NCBI GenBank assembly: GCA_964504285.1
Contig: CAZDDZ010000075.1
Location: forward strand, 1 to 13,709
DNA: 13,709 bases
From: Pseudoflavonifractor sp964504285
GTDB taxonomy: Bacteria; Bacillota; Clostridia; Oscillospirales; Oscillospiraceae
Reading direction: 5' to 3'
Both the position numbers and the translations under genes were made by a program. The notes under the pieces were generated by a model. The model had not been told where the DNA came from, did no database searches, and worked only from the letters and a program-made list of their open reading frames with translations. Positions 7,351-13,709 of this stretch are shown here, piece after piece (the first letter of the stretch is position 1; every line of letters starts with the position of its first letter).

Positions 7351-9432
7351 CTATTCCTGAGTAAAGCTTAAATGGAACCGACTGCCCGGTTCGCCGGCAA
7401 AGACAATTGCGCCGTCCTGCGGAAGCACGGCGGTGGTATCGCCGTAAGCCACCGAGGAGGAGACGATCATACCGTTTGCGTCGTAGACATAGAACCCGGC
7501 GCTTTGGGGAACCGTGACCTTCATCGTCTTACCCACGGCCTTTTCCCCGATTTCATACCAGCGGGCGTAGCCGTCCTCTCCCACGGTGCAGTATGCGCCC
7601 AGTCCGGTGTAAATGGGACTTACAAGCCCGGTCACATCGGCAAAGATGGTGCCCTGGTTGGTGGTCAGGTAAGTCACACCATTTTTCTCATAGGCGGTAA
7701 AATCCTGGCTGTCGCGGCTGCCCGTACCCGGGATGCGCAGCTCGTTTCGGGCGGTGGTTTCGTCCACCAGACGCATAGCGCCCACATAACCGGGAACATA
7801 CTCCGGGGTTATCCCCGCCATGGCGGCTGCCTGGGTAAACAGGGTAACATAGAGCTGGGAGGTATACTTCATATTCACGGGGGTTCCAATGGCCATCTGC
7901 TTATCCCAGGCAGCCTGCGTCTCGGGGGTGACTGCGTTTTCAGGCAGCTTTTGTGCAAGATAATTAGAGGTAGGCAGCAAACCCAAGCCGGGCAGATTTC
8001 CCCACGCCTTTTGATAGAGGTAGGTCACGCCGTTAGTCTCGGTAACCAGCCTCAGCAGTGCCGCCTGACCGCTCTCGTCCCGGAAGGTACCGTCGCTGTA
8101 ATAGTGGTACACCTGGGCGGGCATGGTGGGTACGGTGAGGGAGTGAATGGTGAGCTGATTATCCGCAATGGTGATTTTCATCTGCTGGGAAAACGCGCCG
8201 TAATAGCCGGAGAAATCAGCCAGCGCGGCAGGCATATCGGCAGGCTTTGCCTCAGGAAGTGCGGGGGCTGTGGCGGTGACCTCCACACCCTTGGCTTTCA
8301 GCGCTTCTAACAGCATCTGACCTGCCGCCATCTGGTTATAGGTGGACACGCCGCCGGAGGAAAGGACGGCAGCCGCCAGCTTGTACTGGGGAATGACCAC
8401 CAGCGCCGCATGGTAAAACTGGGTGTCGCCGCCCTTGGAGAGCGCCTGAATATCGGAAAGGGCGAAGGGGTAGACCTTTACACTGTCCCAGCCCAGGCCA
8501 TAGGCCAAAAGGTCTGCGTCATCCTCAGGCCAGACTCCGTTTTTATACTCGGCGTTGGCCATGGCGGCAAGGGACTTCTGGGTAAGGAGCTTCGTGCCGG
8601 TGAGGGCACCGCCGAAGGCAGCCAGGTCAGAGGCGCTGGCATACAGACCTCCGCAGCCCACAATGCCCAGAGTGTCCTGGGGCAGGGGGCGAGTCTCGGT
8701 GGGTGTGGCATAGGTCTTGACCAGACGGGCGGTATCAAATTCTTCCTGGGGGGCAAAGGTGTTTTCCAGCCCGGCCGGCTTTAAGATGTTTTCACGCAGG
8801 TACGCGCCAAACTCCTTTCCGGAGACGGCCTCCACCACCAGCTCGGCCAGGGTAAAGCCGTCGTTGCAGTAGACCGCAATCTCGCCGGGGTCGGCCTTAA
8901 GCCGCTGGGTGGACAGGCGGTTTAGCAGATCGTCGGTAGCGGTCTGGTCCTCATCGGCAAAGAGAAACGCGTCGTGGGTAGAGCCTCCCATCAGTCCGGA
9001 GGAGTGGTTGAGGAGCATCCGCACGGTGATCTCCTTGTACCGCTGGTCTGCCATTTTGAAGTCAGGCAGATACTTGGTGACAGGGCTGTCCAAATTGATT
9101 TTGCCCGTTTCCACAAGCTTCATTACAGCTGCGGTGGTGTACACCTTGCTCACCGAGCCGATGCCGAACAGATCGGTTTCCAGCAGGGCGCGGTTTTCGG
9201 TTTTTGAGTAGATGCCGCTCTGGCCGGAAATGGTAATTTTCCCGTCCTCCCAGAGCGCATACTGCACGGCAGTGGCGCCTCCGTAAGTGATGGCAGCGGT
9301 GGTAGCCGTCTGGAGCGCCAGCTCTTCACGGGTAGGGGCGGTGGCGGTCTCCTCCGCCGCCAGTGCGGGGAGTGTCAGCGAGAGAGTCAGTGCCGCCGCC
9401 AGCAGCAGCGCGCCCGGTTTTTTACACTTCAT
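7351..9432 (-). CDS. Secreted beta-lactamase-fold serine hydrolase (class C / penicillin-binding-protein-like) with long C-terminal extension
   Basis: The 693-residue protein begins with a clear signal peptide (positive MKCKK, hydrophobic core 8-22, ALA-A cleavage region about 24-27). No lipobox or LPXTG motif is seen, so it is probably released or retained non-covalently. The catalytic domain covers about 45-375. The serine is in SVSK (S93, K96), the tyrosine motif is YCN (188-190), and SKGGDT (332-337) takes the place of the KTG/HxG triad. HSSGL (143-147) and PGE near 182 are further family landmarks. Such proteins are D-alanyl-D-alanine carboxypeptidases, D-amino-acid amidases, esterases or beta-lactamases; resistance cannot be concluded. 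Residues from about 390 to 693 form an extra region starting ADFSGYYGAFSQ, like the beta-barrel appendage seen in many serine hydrolases of this family, followed by sequence I do not recognise. AAAGGAA at 9441-9447 is the ribosome binding site; monocistronic with its own promoter. Confidence 0.93.
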   Translation of the reverse strand: MKCKKPGALLLAAALTLSLTLPALAAEETATAPTREELALQTATTAAITYGGATAVQYALWEDGKITISGQSGIYSKTENRALLETDLFGIGSVSKVYTTAAVMKLVETGKINLDSPVTKYLPDFKMADQRYKEITVRMLLNHSSGLMGGSTHDAFLFADEDQTATDDLLNRLSTQRLKADPGEIAVYCNDGFTLAELVVEAVSGKEFGAYLRENILKPAGLENTFAPQEEFDTARLVKTYATPTETRPLPQDTLGIVGCGGLYASASDLAAFGGALTGTKLLTQKSLAAMANAEYKNGVWPEDDADLLAYGLGWDSVKVYPFALSDIQALSKGGDTQFYHAALVVIPQYKLAAAVLSSGGVSTYNQMAAGQMLLEALKAKGVEVTATAPALPEAKPADMPAALADFSGYYGAFSQQMKITIADNQLTIHSLTVPTMPAQVYHYYSDGTFRDESGQAALLRLVTETNGVTYLYQKAWGNLPGLGLLPTSNYLAQKLPENAVTPETQAAWDKQMAIGTPVNMKYTSQLYVTLFTQAAAMAGITPEYVPGYVGAMRLVDETTARNELRIPGTGSRDSQDFTAYEKNGVTYLTTNQGTIFADVTGLVSPIYTGLGAYCTVGEDGYARWYEIGEKAVGKTMKVTVPQSAGFYVYDANGMIVSSSVAYGDTTAVLPQDGAIVFAGEPGSRFHLSFTQE

Positions 9433-9464
9433 AGGGCATCTTCCTTTCGGTTTGTTGTTCTGAG

Positions 9465-9493
9465 TATATACCTTCCACCGGGTGAAAGGTCAA
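9465..9493 (-). promoter_or_regulatory. Promoter for the secreted serine hydrolase gene
   Basis: On the minus strand TTGACC (plus positions 9488-9493) and TATATA (9465-9470) are separated by 17 bases; an overlapping TATACT two bases further on is an alternative -10 box. The leader would be about 25 bases, containing the AAAGGAA site before the ATG at 9432-9430. Confidence 0.6.
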
Positions 9494-9597
9494 GTAGTTT
9501 TTGGCTTCAAAAGCAAATCTTTATAAAATCTTCTCATTTTTACCATTGCACTTCATAGGTTTTTAGCGTATCCTCTTGTTCAGCATCTCCCACGAAC

Positions 9598-9708
9598 TCA
9601 GGCTGTCGCCAAAGTCGCCAGCCTGAAACCGATTTCGGCATTTTGCCGAAATCGGTTCGCCTGCGGGCGGGTTCCTGCACGCGAAAGCGGGGGCTCCGCC
9701 CCCCTTTC
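9598..9708. repeat. Three stacked hairpins upstream of the LTA-synthase-like gene
   Basis: Hairpin 1 pairs TCAGGCTG (9598-9605) with CAGCCTGA (9619-9626), loop 13 bases. Hairpin 2 starts at the next base and is a perfect 14-pair stem (9627-9640 with 9644-9657) with a TTT loop. Hairpin 3 pairs GAAAG and GGGGGC (9683-9687, 9689-9694) with GCCCCC and CTTTC (9698-9708), with one bulged C and a TCC loop. The block resembles the dispersed intergenic palindromic repeats found in many GC-rich gut Clostridia, but only one copy is present in this window, so repeat status is inference. A structured RNA leader or a terminator are alternatives; no long U tract follows any of the stems. Confidence 0.55.
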
Positions 9709-9739
9709 ACACTATCCCCCGCTCAAAATCCTCGACCTT

Positions 9740-9767
9740 TTGACATTCTATTTAAAAATGGTAGTTT
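9740..9767 (+). promoter_or_regulatory. Possible promoter for the LTA-synthase-like gene
   Basis: A consensus -35 TTGACA (9740-9745) is followed at 16-base spacing by TAGTTT (9762-9767) with an extended TG motif at 9759-9760. The -10 box is poor. A second TTGACA at 9769-9774 has no usable -10 partner. Confidence 0.35.
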
Positions 9768-9807
9768 TTTGACAAGCTACTACTACATATTTGGCAGGTT
9801 ATTTTTT

Positions 9808-11652
9808 ATGGAACTGATTACCCCCTTAAAACAAACACGCTCCCTCGGGCAAGGGCTCCGTTCTCCCTGGGTTTCCCGTCTGCTTTGGGCGGCGGGCCCG
9901 GCGGTGGGCTTTGTCTTGGTGGAGATACTCAATTACAACAATCCCCTGACCTCCTTTACCCCCCTGCAGGTATTCCTTAATCTGGCTTTTTACTACCTGA
10001 TTGCCGGTGCTGTTTACCTGCTGGTGGGCAGGCGCAACCTCTCCTGCGGCATTGCCACCACCCTTTTTTGGTGTATCGGCATGGCAAATCACTACGTCAT
10101 TTCCTTCCGAGGCCGCACCATTTTCCCCGGGGATCTGCTCACCCTGCAAACCGCGGCCAATGTGTCCGGTAATTACAGCTACGCCTTTGACAGCACCCAG
10201 ACGGCAACACTGATCGCGTTGGGTGTATTTCTCATGCTTTTGCTCCTCCTGCCCCGGCAGAAGGGGCGCACCAAATTCCGGCTCCGCTCCGCTCTTCCCG
10301 CCGGTTTGGCCGGAACGGCTTTTTTAGCCGTCTTTTTCGGCACAAGCTTTCTCTCTGCCGTGGGAATCGAGCCCTCCATGTGGACCACTATCGGCAACGG
10401 CTTTGTGCTTAATTTCTCCGTGTGTCTGCGGTACAGCCGGGTAGAGCCGCCGGAGGGGTATTCCCAGGAAACCTTGGAGCAAATTACCGACAGTGTGAAG
10501 GATTCCGCTGCCGCCGTGGGCGGCACGGGGACGGACGCCACCACCCCGGTTAACGTCATCACCATTATGAACGAATCCTTTTCCGACCTGTCGGTGGTAG
10601 GCGATTTCCAGACCAATCAGGATTACCTTCCCTTCTGGCGTTCCCTTACCGAGAACACGGTGCGGGGGTCGGCCTACGCCTCAGTCTTTGGCGGCACCAC
10701 CGCCAACTCGGAGTTTGAGTTCCTCACCGGCAACTCCACCGCCTTTACTCCTGCGGGAACGGTGCCCTATCAGATGTACGTGAAGGAGGGATCTTCCTCT
10801 CTGGTCGCCCAGATGAACAGCTTGGGGTATACCTCTATCGCCTCCCACCCCTATCTGCCCTCAGGCTGGAACCGCCCCACGGTATACGCCGACTTTGGCT
10901 TTACCCAGTCGTTGTTCCAGAAGGATTTCCGTGACCCCACCTATTACCGGGATTACATTACCGACCAGAGTAATTACGAAAACCTGGTCCGGCTATATGA
11001 GGAAAAGGAGCCGGGAGAGAAGCTTTTTCTCTTTAATGTGACCATGCAGAACCACAGCGGTTACAGCGTGCCGTGGAAGGGACTGCCCAAGGAGGTCGCC
11101 CTCACCGGTTCAGCCGCGGGCCGCTTCCCCACGGTGGACCAGTATCTCTCTCTCATCTATCAGAGTGACAAGGCCTTTGAGTATCTGGTGAATTACTTCT
11201 CCCAGGTAGAGGAGCCCACCGTTATTCTGATGTTCGGCGACCATCAGCCCCAGGTAGCGGGGAGCTTTTACACCAAGTATCTGGGCGCCAATCCCAGCCT
11301 GGAAACCTCGCAGGAGAAGTACAAGGTGCCTTTCCTTATTTGGGCCAATTATGACATTGAGGAGCGGGACGGAATTGAAACCTCCCTGAACTACCTGGCC
11401 CCCCTCCTTTTGGAGACAGCAGGATTGCCCCTGACGGGCTATCAGCAATTTTTGAGCGATTTGCAAAAAACCGTTCCCGCCATAAACGCCAACGGCTACC
11501 TGGACGGTGCGGGTAAATGGCATAAAAGCACCGCTACCATGAACCCGCAGGAGCAGGCCGCCCTAAATGAATACCAGGCGCTACAATATAACGAGCTGTT
11601 TGAGGACCGAGATGCGCGTGTGAAGGATTTCTTCTTTTTGCCGGAGGAATAA
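9808..11652 (+). CDS. Lipoteichoic acid synthase family protein (sulfatase-fold phosphoglycerol transferase)
   Basis: The 614-residue protein belongs to the LtaS family, which moves glycerol-phosphate from phosphatidylglycerol to extracellular acceptors such as lipoteichoic acid. Five N-terminal membrane segments (roughly 22-42, 54-74, 80-98, 127-147 and 157-180) precede an extracellular sulfatase-like domain. Catalytic landmarks are N255-E256 in IMNESFSDL, the likely nucleophile T298 in GGTTANSEFEF, W354 and R356 in SGWNRPT, H416 in TMQNHSGY and D478-H479 in MFGDHQP. They fit the Mn2+-binding and catalytic residues known from Staphylococcus aureus LtaS. The ATG at 9808 is chosen because a GGCAGG site (9793-9798) lies nine bases upstream and the first membrane helix follows normally; a TTG at 9643 would add 55 improbable residues coded by a hairpin region. 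Which polymer or glycolipid it acts on cannot be told. It is monocistronic, ending in a shared terminator. Confidence 0.9.
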   Translation: MELITPLKQTRSLGQGLRSPWVSRLLWAAGPAVGFVLVEILNYNNPLTSFTPLQVFLNLAFYYLIAGAVYLLVGRRNLSCGIATTLFWCIGMANHYVISFRGRTIFPGDLLTLQTAANVSGNYSYAFDSTQTATLIALGVFLMLLLLLPRQKGRTKFRLRSALPAGLAGTAFLAVFFGTSFLSAVGIEPSMWTTIGNGFVLNFSVCLRYSRVEPPEGYSQETLEQITDSVKDSAAAVGGTGTDATTPVNVITIMNESFSDLSVVGDFQTNQDYLPFWRSLTENTVRGSAYASVFGGTTANSEFEFLTGNSTAFTPAGTVPYQMYVKEGSSSLVAQMNSLGYTSIASHPYLPSGWNRPTVYADFGFTQSLFQKDFRDPTYYRDYITDQSNYENLVRLYEEKEPGEKLFLFNVTMQNHSGYSVPWKGLPKEVALTGSAAGRFPTVDQYLSLIYQSDKAFEYLVNYFSQVEEPTVILMFGDHQPQVAGSFYTKYLGANPSLETSQEKYKVPFLIWANYDIEERDGIETSLNYLAPLLLETAGLPLTGYQQFLSDLQKTVPAINANGYLDGAGKWHKSTATMNPQEQAALNEYQALQYNELFEDRDARVKDFFFLPEE

Positions 11653-11708
11653 AAAATACCCCCTGTAAGAAATTGCACAGCAATTTCTTACAGGGGGTAT
11701 TTTTTATT
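11648..11708. terminator. Bidirectional terminator, perfect 28-bp inverted repeat containing both stop codons
   Basis: Arms 11648-11675 and 11681-11708 are perfectly complementary with a five-base loop CACAG. The stem has a CCCCCTG/CAGGGGG core and A6/T6 outer runs, giving a terminator with a U tract in both directions. The TAA of the plus-strand gene (11650-11652) and the TAA of the minus-strand tyrA gene (11706-11704) lie at symmetric positions in the two arms. Confidence 0.95.
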
Positions 11709-12570
11709 CCATGGTCAGGGTGTCCGGCCCGGCTAAATCCATTTGGCGTTTGCGGCCGGCAGCATAGGCCAGCTTTTCGGACAATGCCTTTACGTCGCCC
11801 GAGAGGAGCGTCTCTCGATAGGCACGGAGGTTGCCCTCCAGCGTCTCTAAGGCCGCCGCCAACGCGGGAGCGTTCATGGAAAAAAGCTGCGTCCACAGCG
11901 ACACATCCAGCGCCGCCACACGGGTACAGCCCCGGAAGGAGCTTCCCTCAAAGCCACGGCAGGCAAACAGACTGGGATCGTCACAGACCGAGAGTGCAAT
12001 GACATGCATCATCTGACTGGTGTAAGCCAGGATAGCGTCGTGCTCCCCGGGAGAGGTCTTGACCACGTCGGCGCAGCCGATGTATGCCCCCATGCGCTCC
12101 ATCAGGGCGATATGCTCGGGGGTACTGCGGGGTGAAGGTGTCAAAATCAGGTGGGAGCAGCGGAACATCTCGGGAAAGGCGTGCTCGATGCCGGAAAATT
12201 CGGTGCCCGCCATGGGGTGGCAGCCGATAAAGTCCACCTCATCGGGCAGGACAGTCGCCGCATCCATGATGGCGGTCTTTACACCGCACACGTCAGTGAC
12301 CAGACTGCCCGCCTTAAAGCTGCTTTTATACTCTTGCAAAAAGCGGACAATGCCTTGGGGGTGAAGGCAGAGCACCGTCACGTCGGCACGGGGGAGCACC
12401 TGCGCCGGGTCATGGGTGACGGTATCGCCCACCCCCCTTTCCCTGGCGTACCGCAGGGTTGGCTCAGACACATCCACACCCACAATTTCGTGCCCTTCAA
12501 AACCCTTGAGTGCCATGGCCAGCGAGCCGCCAATGAGACCCAAGCCCACAACGACAATTGTTTTTTTCAT
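11704..12570 (-). CDS. tyrA: Prephenate dehydrogenase (TyrA)
   Basis: Prephenate dehydrogenase oxidises and decarboxylates prephenate to 4-hydroxyphenylpyruvate, the committed step to tyrosine. The 288-residue product has the nucleotide-binding motif VVGLGLIGGSLA (7-18) with D33 after the second strand, VTDVCGVK (91-98) and the active-site segment IGCHPMAGTEFSGIEHA (115-131). EHDAILAYTSQMMHVIA (176-192) and FRGCTRVAALDVSLWTQLF (212-230) match the helical dimerisation domain. There is no C-terminal ACT domain and no fused chorismate mutase. The start at 12570 is chosen because a GGAGG site (12579-12583) lies eight bases upstream and the Rossmann fold begins at once; the frame stays open further upstream but would overlap the aroF gene. 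It follows aroF by 64 bases with no terminator in between, so the two are likely one transcript. Confidence 0.95.
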   Translation of the reverse strand: MKKTIVVVGLGLIGGSLAMALKGFEGHEIVGVDVSEPTLRYARERGVGDTVTHDPAQVLPRADVTVLCLHPQGIVRFLQEYKSSFKAGSLVTDVCGVKTAIMDAATVLPDEVDFIGCHPMAGTEFSGIEHAFPEMFRCSHLILTPSPRSTPEHIALMERMGAYIGCADVVKTSPGEHDAILAYTSQMMHVIALSVCDDPSLFACRGFEGSSFRGCTRVAALDVSLWTQLFSMNAPALAAALETLEGNLRAYRETLLSGDVKALSEKLAYAAGRKRQMDLAGPDTLTME

Positions 12571-12634
12571 CCTAACAACCTCCAATACCCTTGCGATCCC
12601 GCTAATTCCCGCCGCTTCTCGGTCTTTTTTACTT

Positions 12635-13651
12635 TTACACGCTTCTCCCCACACACTGGGCAACGGCGGAGATTTTACCCATAAGCCCCTCAAATTCGGT
12701 GGGAGTGATGGACTGTGCACCGTCGCAAAGGGCGTTTTTAGGGTCATTATGCACCTCTACAATTAAACCGTCCGCCCCGGCGGCCACCGCGGCCAGACAC
12801 ATCCGCTCCACCATCCACGCCTTGCCGCAGGCGTGGGAGGGGTCCACCACCACGGGTAGGTGGCTCATCCGCTTGGCGGCCAGCACGGCAGAGAGGTCGA
12901 GGGTATTGCGGGTATAGGTCTCAAAGGTACGGATGCCCCGCTCGCAGAGAATGACATTGGGATTACCCCCGGCCAGAATGTACTCGGCCGACATAATCCA
13001 CTCCTCGATGGTGGAGGAAAGCCCCCGCTTCAGGAGAATGGGCTTGTTGGTCTTGCCCAGCTTTTTCAGCAGGTCAAAGTTCTGCATGTTCCGCGCACCC
13101 ACCTGAATCACATCCACGCAGGCCTCAAAAAGCGGCAGCTGGTCGGCGCTCATTAGCTCCGTGACAATGGGCAGGCCGGTCTGTTCCCGGGCCTCCATGA
13201 GAAAGTCAATCCCCTGAGCCCCCATGCCCTGGAAGGCGTAGGGCGAGGTGCGGGGCTTGTATGCGCCCCCACGGAGGGCGGTTGCGCCGGCTGCCTGTAC
13301 ATCACGGGCCACACCGGTGATTTGTCCCTGACTCTCCACCGAGCAGGGGCCGGCGATGACCGCCAGCGCCTTGCCGCCAATGCTTACCCCACGGCCCATA
13401 TCAATGACGGTATCATCGGGATGGAACTTGCGGTTGGATTTTTTGAAGGGCTCGGAGACCCGCATGACCCGTTCCACGCCGGGCAGTTGGGAGAGCACCT
13501 CCTCGTCCAGCCGGGCGGTATCCCCCTCCGCACCTAAAATGGTGGTCTGGCTGCCCTTGGACACCATGACCTTAACGCCACCCGCCTCCATGCTGCGAAT
13601 GGCTTCCTCCAATTGCTCGGCGGTAAAGCCGGGCTTTAAAATAACGACCAT
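12635..13651 (-). CDS. aroF: 3-deoxy-7-phosphoheptulonate synthase (DAHP synthase, type I-beta)
   Basis: This enzyme condenses phosphoenolpyruvate with erythrose 4-phosphate, the first step of the shikimate pathway. The 338-residue protein has an N-terminal ferredoxin-like regulatory domain (about 1-70, MVVILKPGFTAEQLEE...), as in the Thermotoga-type enzyme where tyrosine and phenylalanine inhibit. The TIM-barrel follows: AGPCSVES (100-107, metal ligand C103), LRGGAYKPRTSPYAFQG (126-142), QVGARNMQN (183-191), KRG (208-210), ERGIRTF (237-243), DPSHA (270-274, metal ligand H273), EVHNDP (E299) and LCDGAQS (D310). All expected catalytic and metal residues are present. A GGGGAG ribosome binding site lies just before the ATG at 13651-13649. 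It is upstream of tyrA, so product feedback on this enzyme would fit a tyrosine unit. Both aroF and aroG names are used for this family. Confidence 0.96.
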   Translation of the reverse strand: MVVILKPGFTAEQLEEAIRSMEAGGVKVMVSKGSQTTILGAEGDTARLDEEVLSQLPGVERVMRVSEPFKKSNRKFHPDDTVIDMGRGVSIGGKALAVIAGPCSVESQGQITGVARDVQAAGATALRGGAYKPRTSPYAFQGMGAQGIDFLMEAREQTGLPIVTELMSADQLPLFEACVDVIQVGARNMQNFDLLKKLGKTNKPILLKRGLSSTIEEWIMSAEYILAGGNPNVILCERGIRTFETYTRNTLDLSAVLAAKRMSHLPVVVDPSHACGKAWMVERMCLAAVAAGADGLIVEVHNDPKNALCDGAQSITPTEFEGLMGKISAVAQCVGRSV

Positions 13652-13676
13652 ATTTTATCTCCCCTTTTTCGTAAAA

Positions 13677-13704
13677 ATTTTATGCGCTGCATAGCAAACA
13701 GCCA
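13677..13704 (-). promoter_or_regulatory. Weak candidate promoter and small palindrome upstream of aroF-tyrA
   Basis: On the minus strand TAAAAT (plus positions 13677-13682) is a fair -10 box, but the -35 position at 16-base spacing reads TGGCTG (13699-13704), which is poor. Just upstream of the -10 box lies the small palindrome TATGCGCTGCATA (13681-13693), which could be an operator. The window ends too soon to judge; transcription may come from further upstream. Confidence 0.25.
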
Positions 13705-13709
13705 CGGCG

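Larger units (their letters stand above)
9433..9807. other. Divergent intergenic region (375 bases) without a gene
   Basis: This gap separates the minus-strand hydrolase gene from the plus-strand LTA-synthase-like gene. It contains the hydrolase promoter (9465-9493), an AT-rich stretch (about 9500-9580) in which I see nothing specific, three consecutive hairpins (9598-9708) and a weak promoter for the downstream gene (9740-9767). An open frame continues upstream from the downstream gene to a TTG at 9643, but that frame runs through the hairpin arms and low-complexity GC sequence, so it is not treated as coding. Confidence 0.7.

Noticed and set aside
7372..8310. Plus-strand open frame of 312 codons antisense to the serine hydrolase gene
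   Set aside because: The minus-strand frame has signal peptide and catalytic motifs; this one shows none and is a shadow.
9643..9807. Upstream extension of the LTA-synthase-like gene to a TTG
   Set aside because: The extra 55 residues would be encoded by hairpin arms and promoter-like sequence; the ATG at 9808 has a ribosome binding site and a normal N terminus.
12571..12747. Upstream extension of tyrA into aroF
   Set aside because: It would overlap the end of aroF and add residues before a Rossmann motif that normally starts at the N terminus; GGAGG at 12579-12583 fixes the start at 12570.
1..13709. CRISPR array, insertion sequence, prophage, toxin-antitoxin or tRNA genes
   Set aside because: I looked on both strands and saw no regular direct repeats with spacers, no transposase or integrase motifs and no tRNA cloverleaf; gaps between genes are short and filled with promoters and terminators.

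Overview
The window looks like a chromosomal segment of a GC-rich Gram-positive anaerobe of the Clostridia, most likely an Oscillospiraceae-type gut Firmicute. This is inferred from the Firmicute-style rimP-nusA order, strong AGGAGG-type ribosome binding sites, the MoxR-DUF58-transglutaminase triad, a lipoteichoic acid synthase family enzyme, a Thermotoga/Bacillus-type DAHP synthase, and strongly GC-biased codon use with AT-rich promoters. No species can be named from the sequence alone. I see no phage, transposase, CRISPR array, tRNA or rRNA.

Layout. (1) 1-1240, minus strand: the 5' part of nusA (it runs off the left edge) preceded by rimP, with a promoter at 1352-1380 and a leader hairpin at 1302-1323. 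(2) 1410-5703, plus strand: a divergent promoter and a tight operon of three genes, a MoxR-type AAA+ ATPase, a DUF58 membrane protein and a membrane transglutaminase-like protein. (3) 5840-7192, plus: a multi-pass membrane protein that I assign to the DUF1576 family, with a clear internal duplication and an awkward start codon. (4) 7301-7343: a bidirectional terminator. (5) 7351-9432, minus: a secreted beta-lactamase-fold serine hydrolase with a long uncharacterised C-terminal region, with its own promoter at 9465-9493. (6) 9433-9807: an intergenic region carrying three stacked hairpins. (7) 9808-11652, plus: a lipoteichoic-acid-synthase family phosphoglycerol transferase. (8) 11648-11708: a perfect 28-bp inverted repeat that serves as a shared terminator and contains the stop codons of both flanking genes. 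(9) 11704-13651, minus: aroF-type DAHP synthase followed by tyrA prephenate dehydrogenase, a two-gene tyrosine-biosynthesis unit.

How the genes work together. The two ends are housekeeping units: ribosome maturation with transcription elongation at the left, and entry into and exit from the shikimate/tyrosine pathway at the right. Between them lie envelope-facing functions: an extracytoplasmic transglutaminase-like protein with its chaperone-like ATPase, a secreted penicillin-recognising-fold hydrolase, an LTA-synthase-like enzyme and an unknown multi-pass membrane protein. Apart from the moxR triad they are separate transcription units, so a joint function is only a hypothesis.

I did not find a convincing new multi-gene system. 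The observations most worth following are the duplicated DUF1576 membrane protein and its start site, the hairpin cluster upstream of the LTA-synthase-like gene, and the leader hairpin of rimP-nusA.
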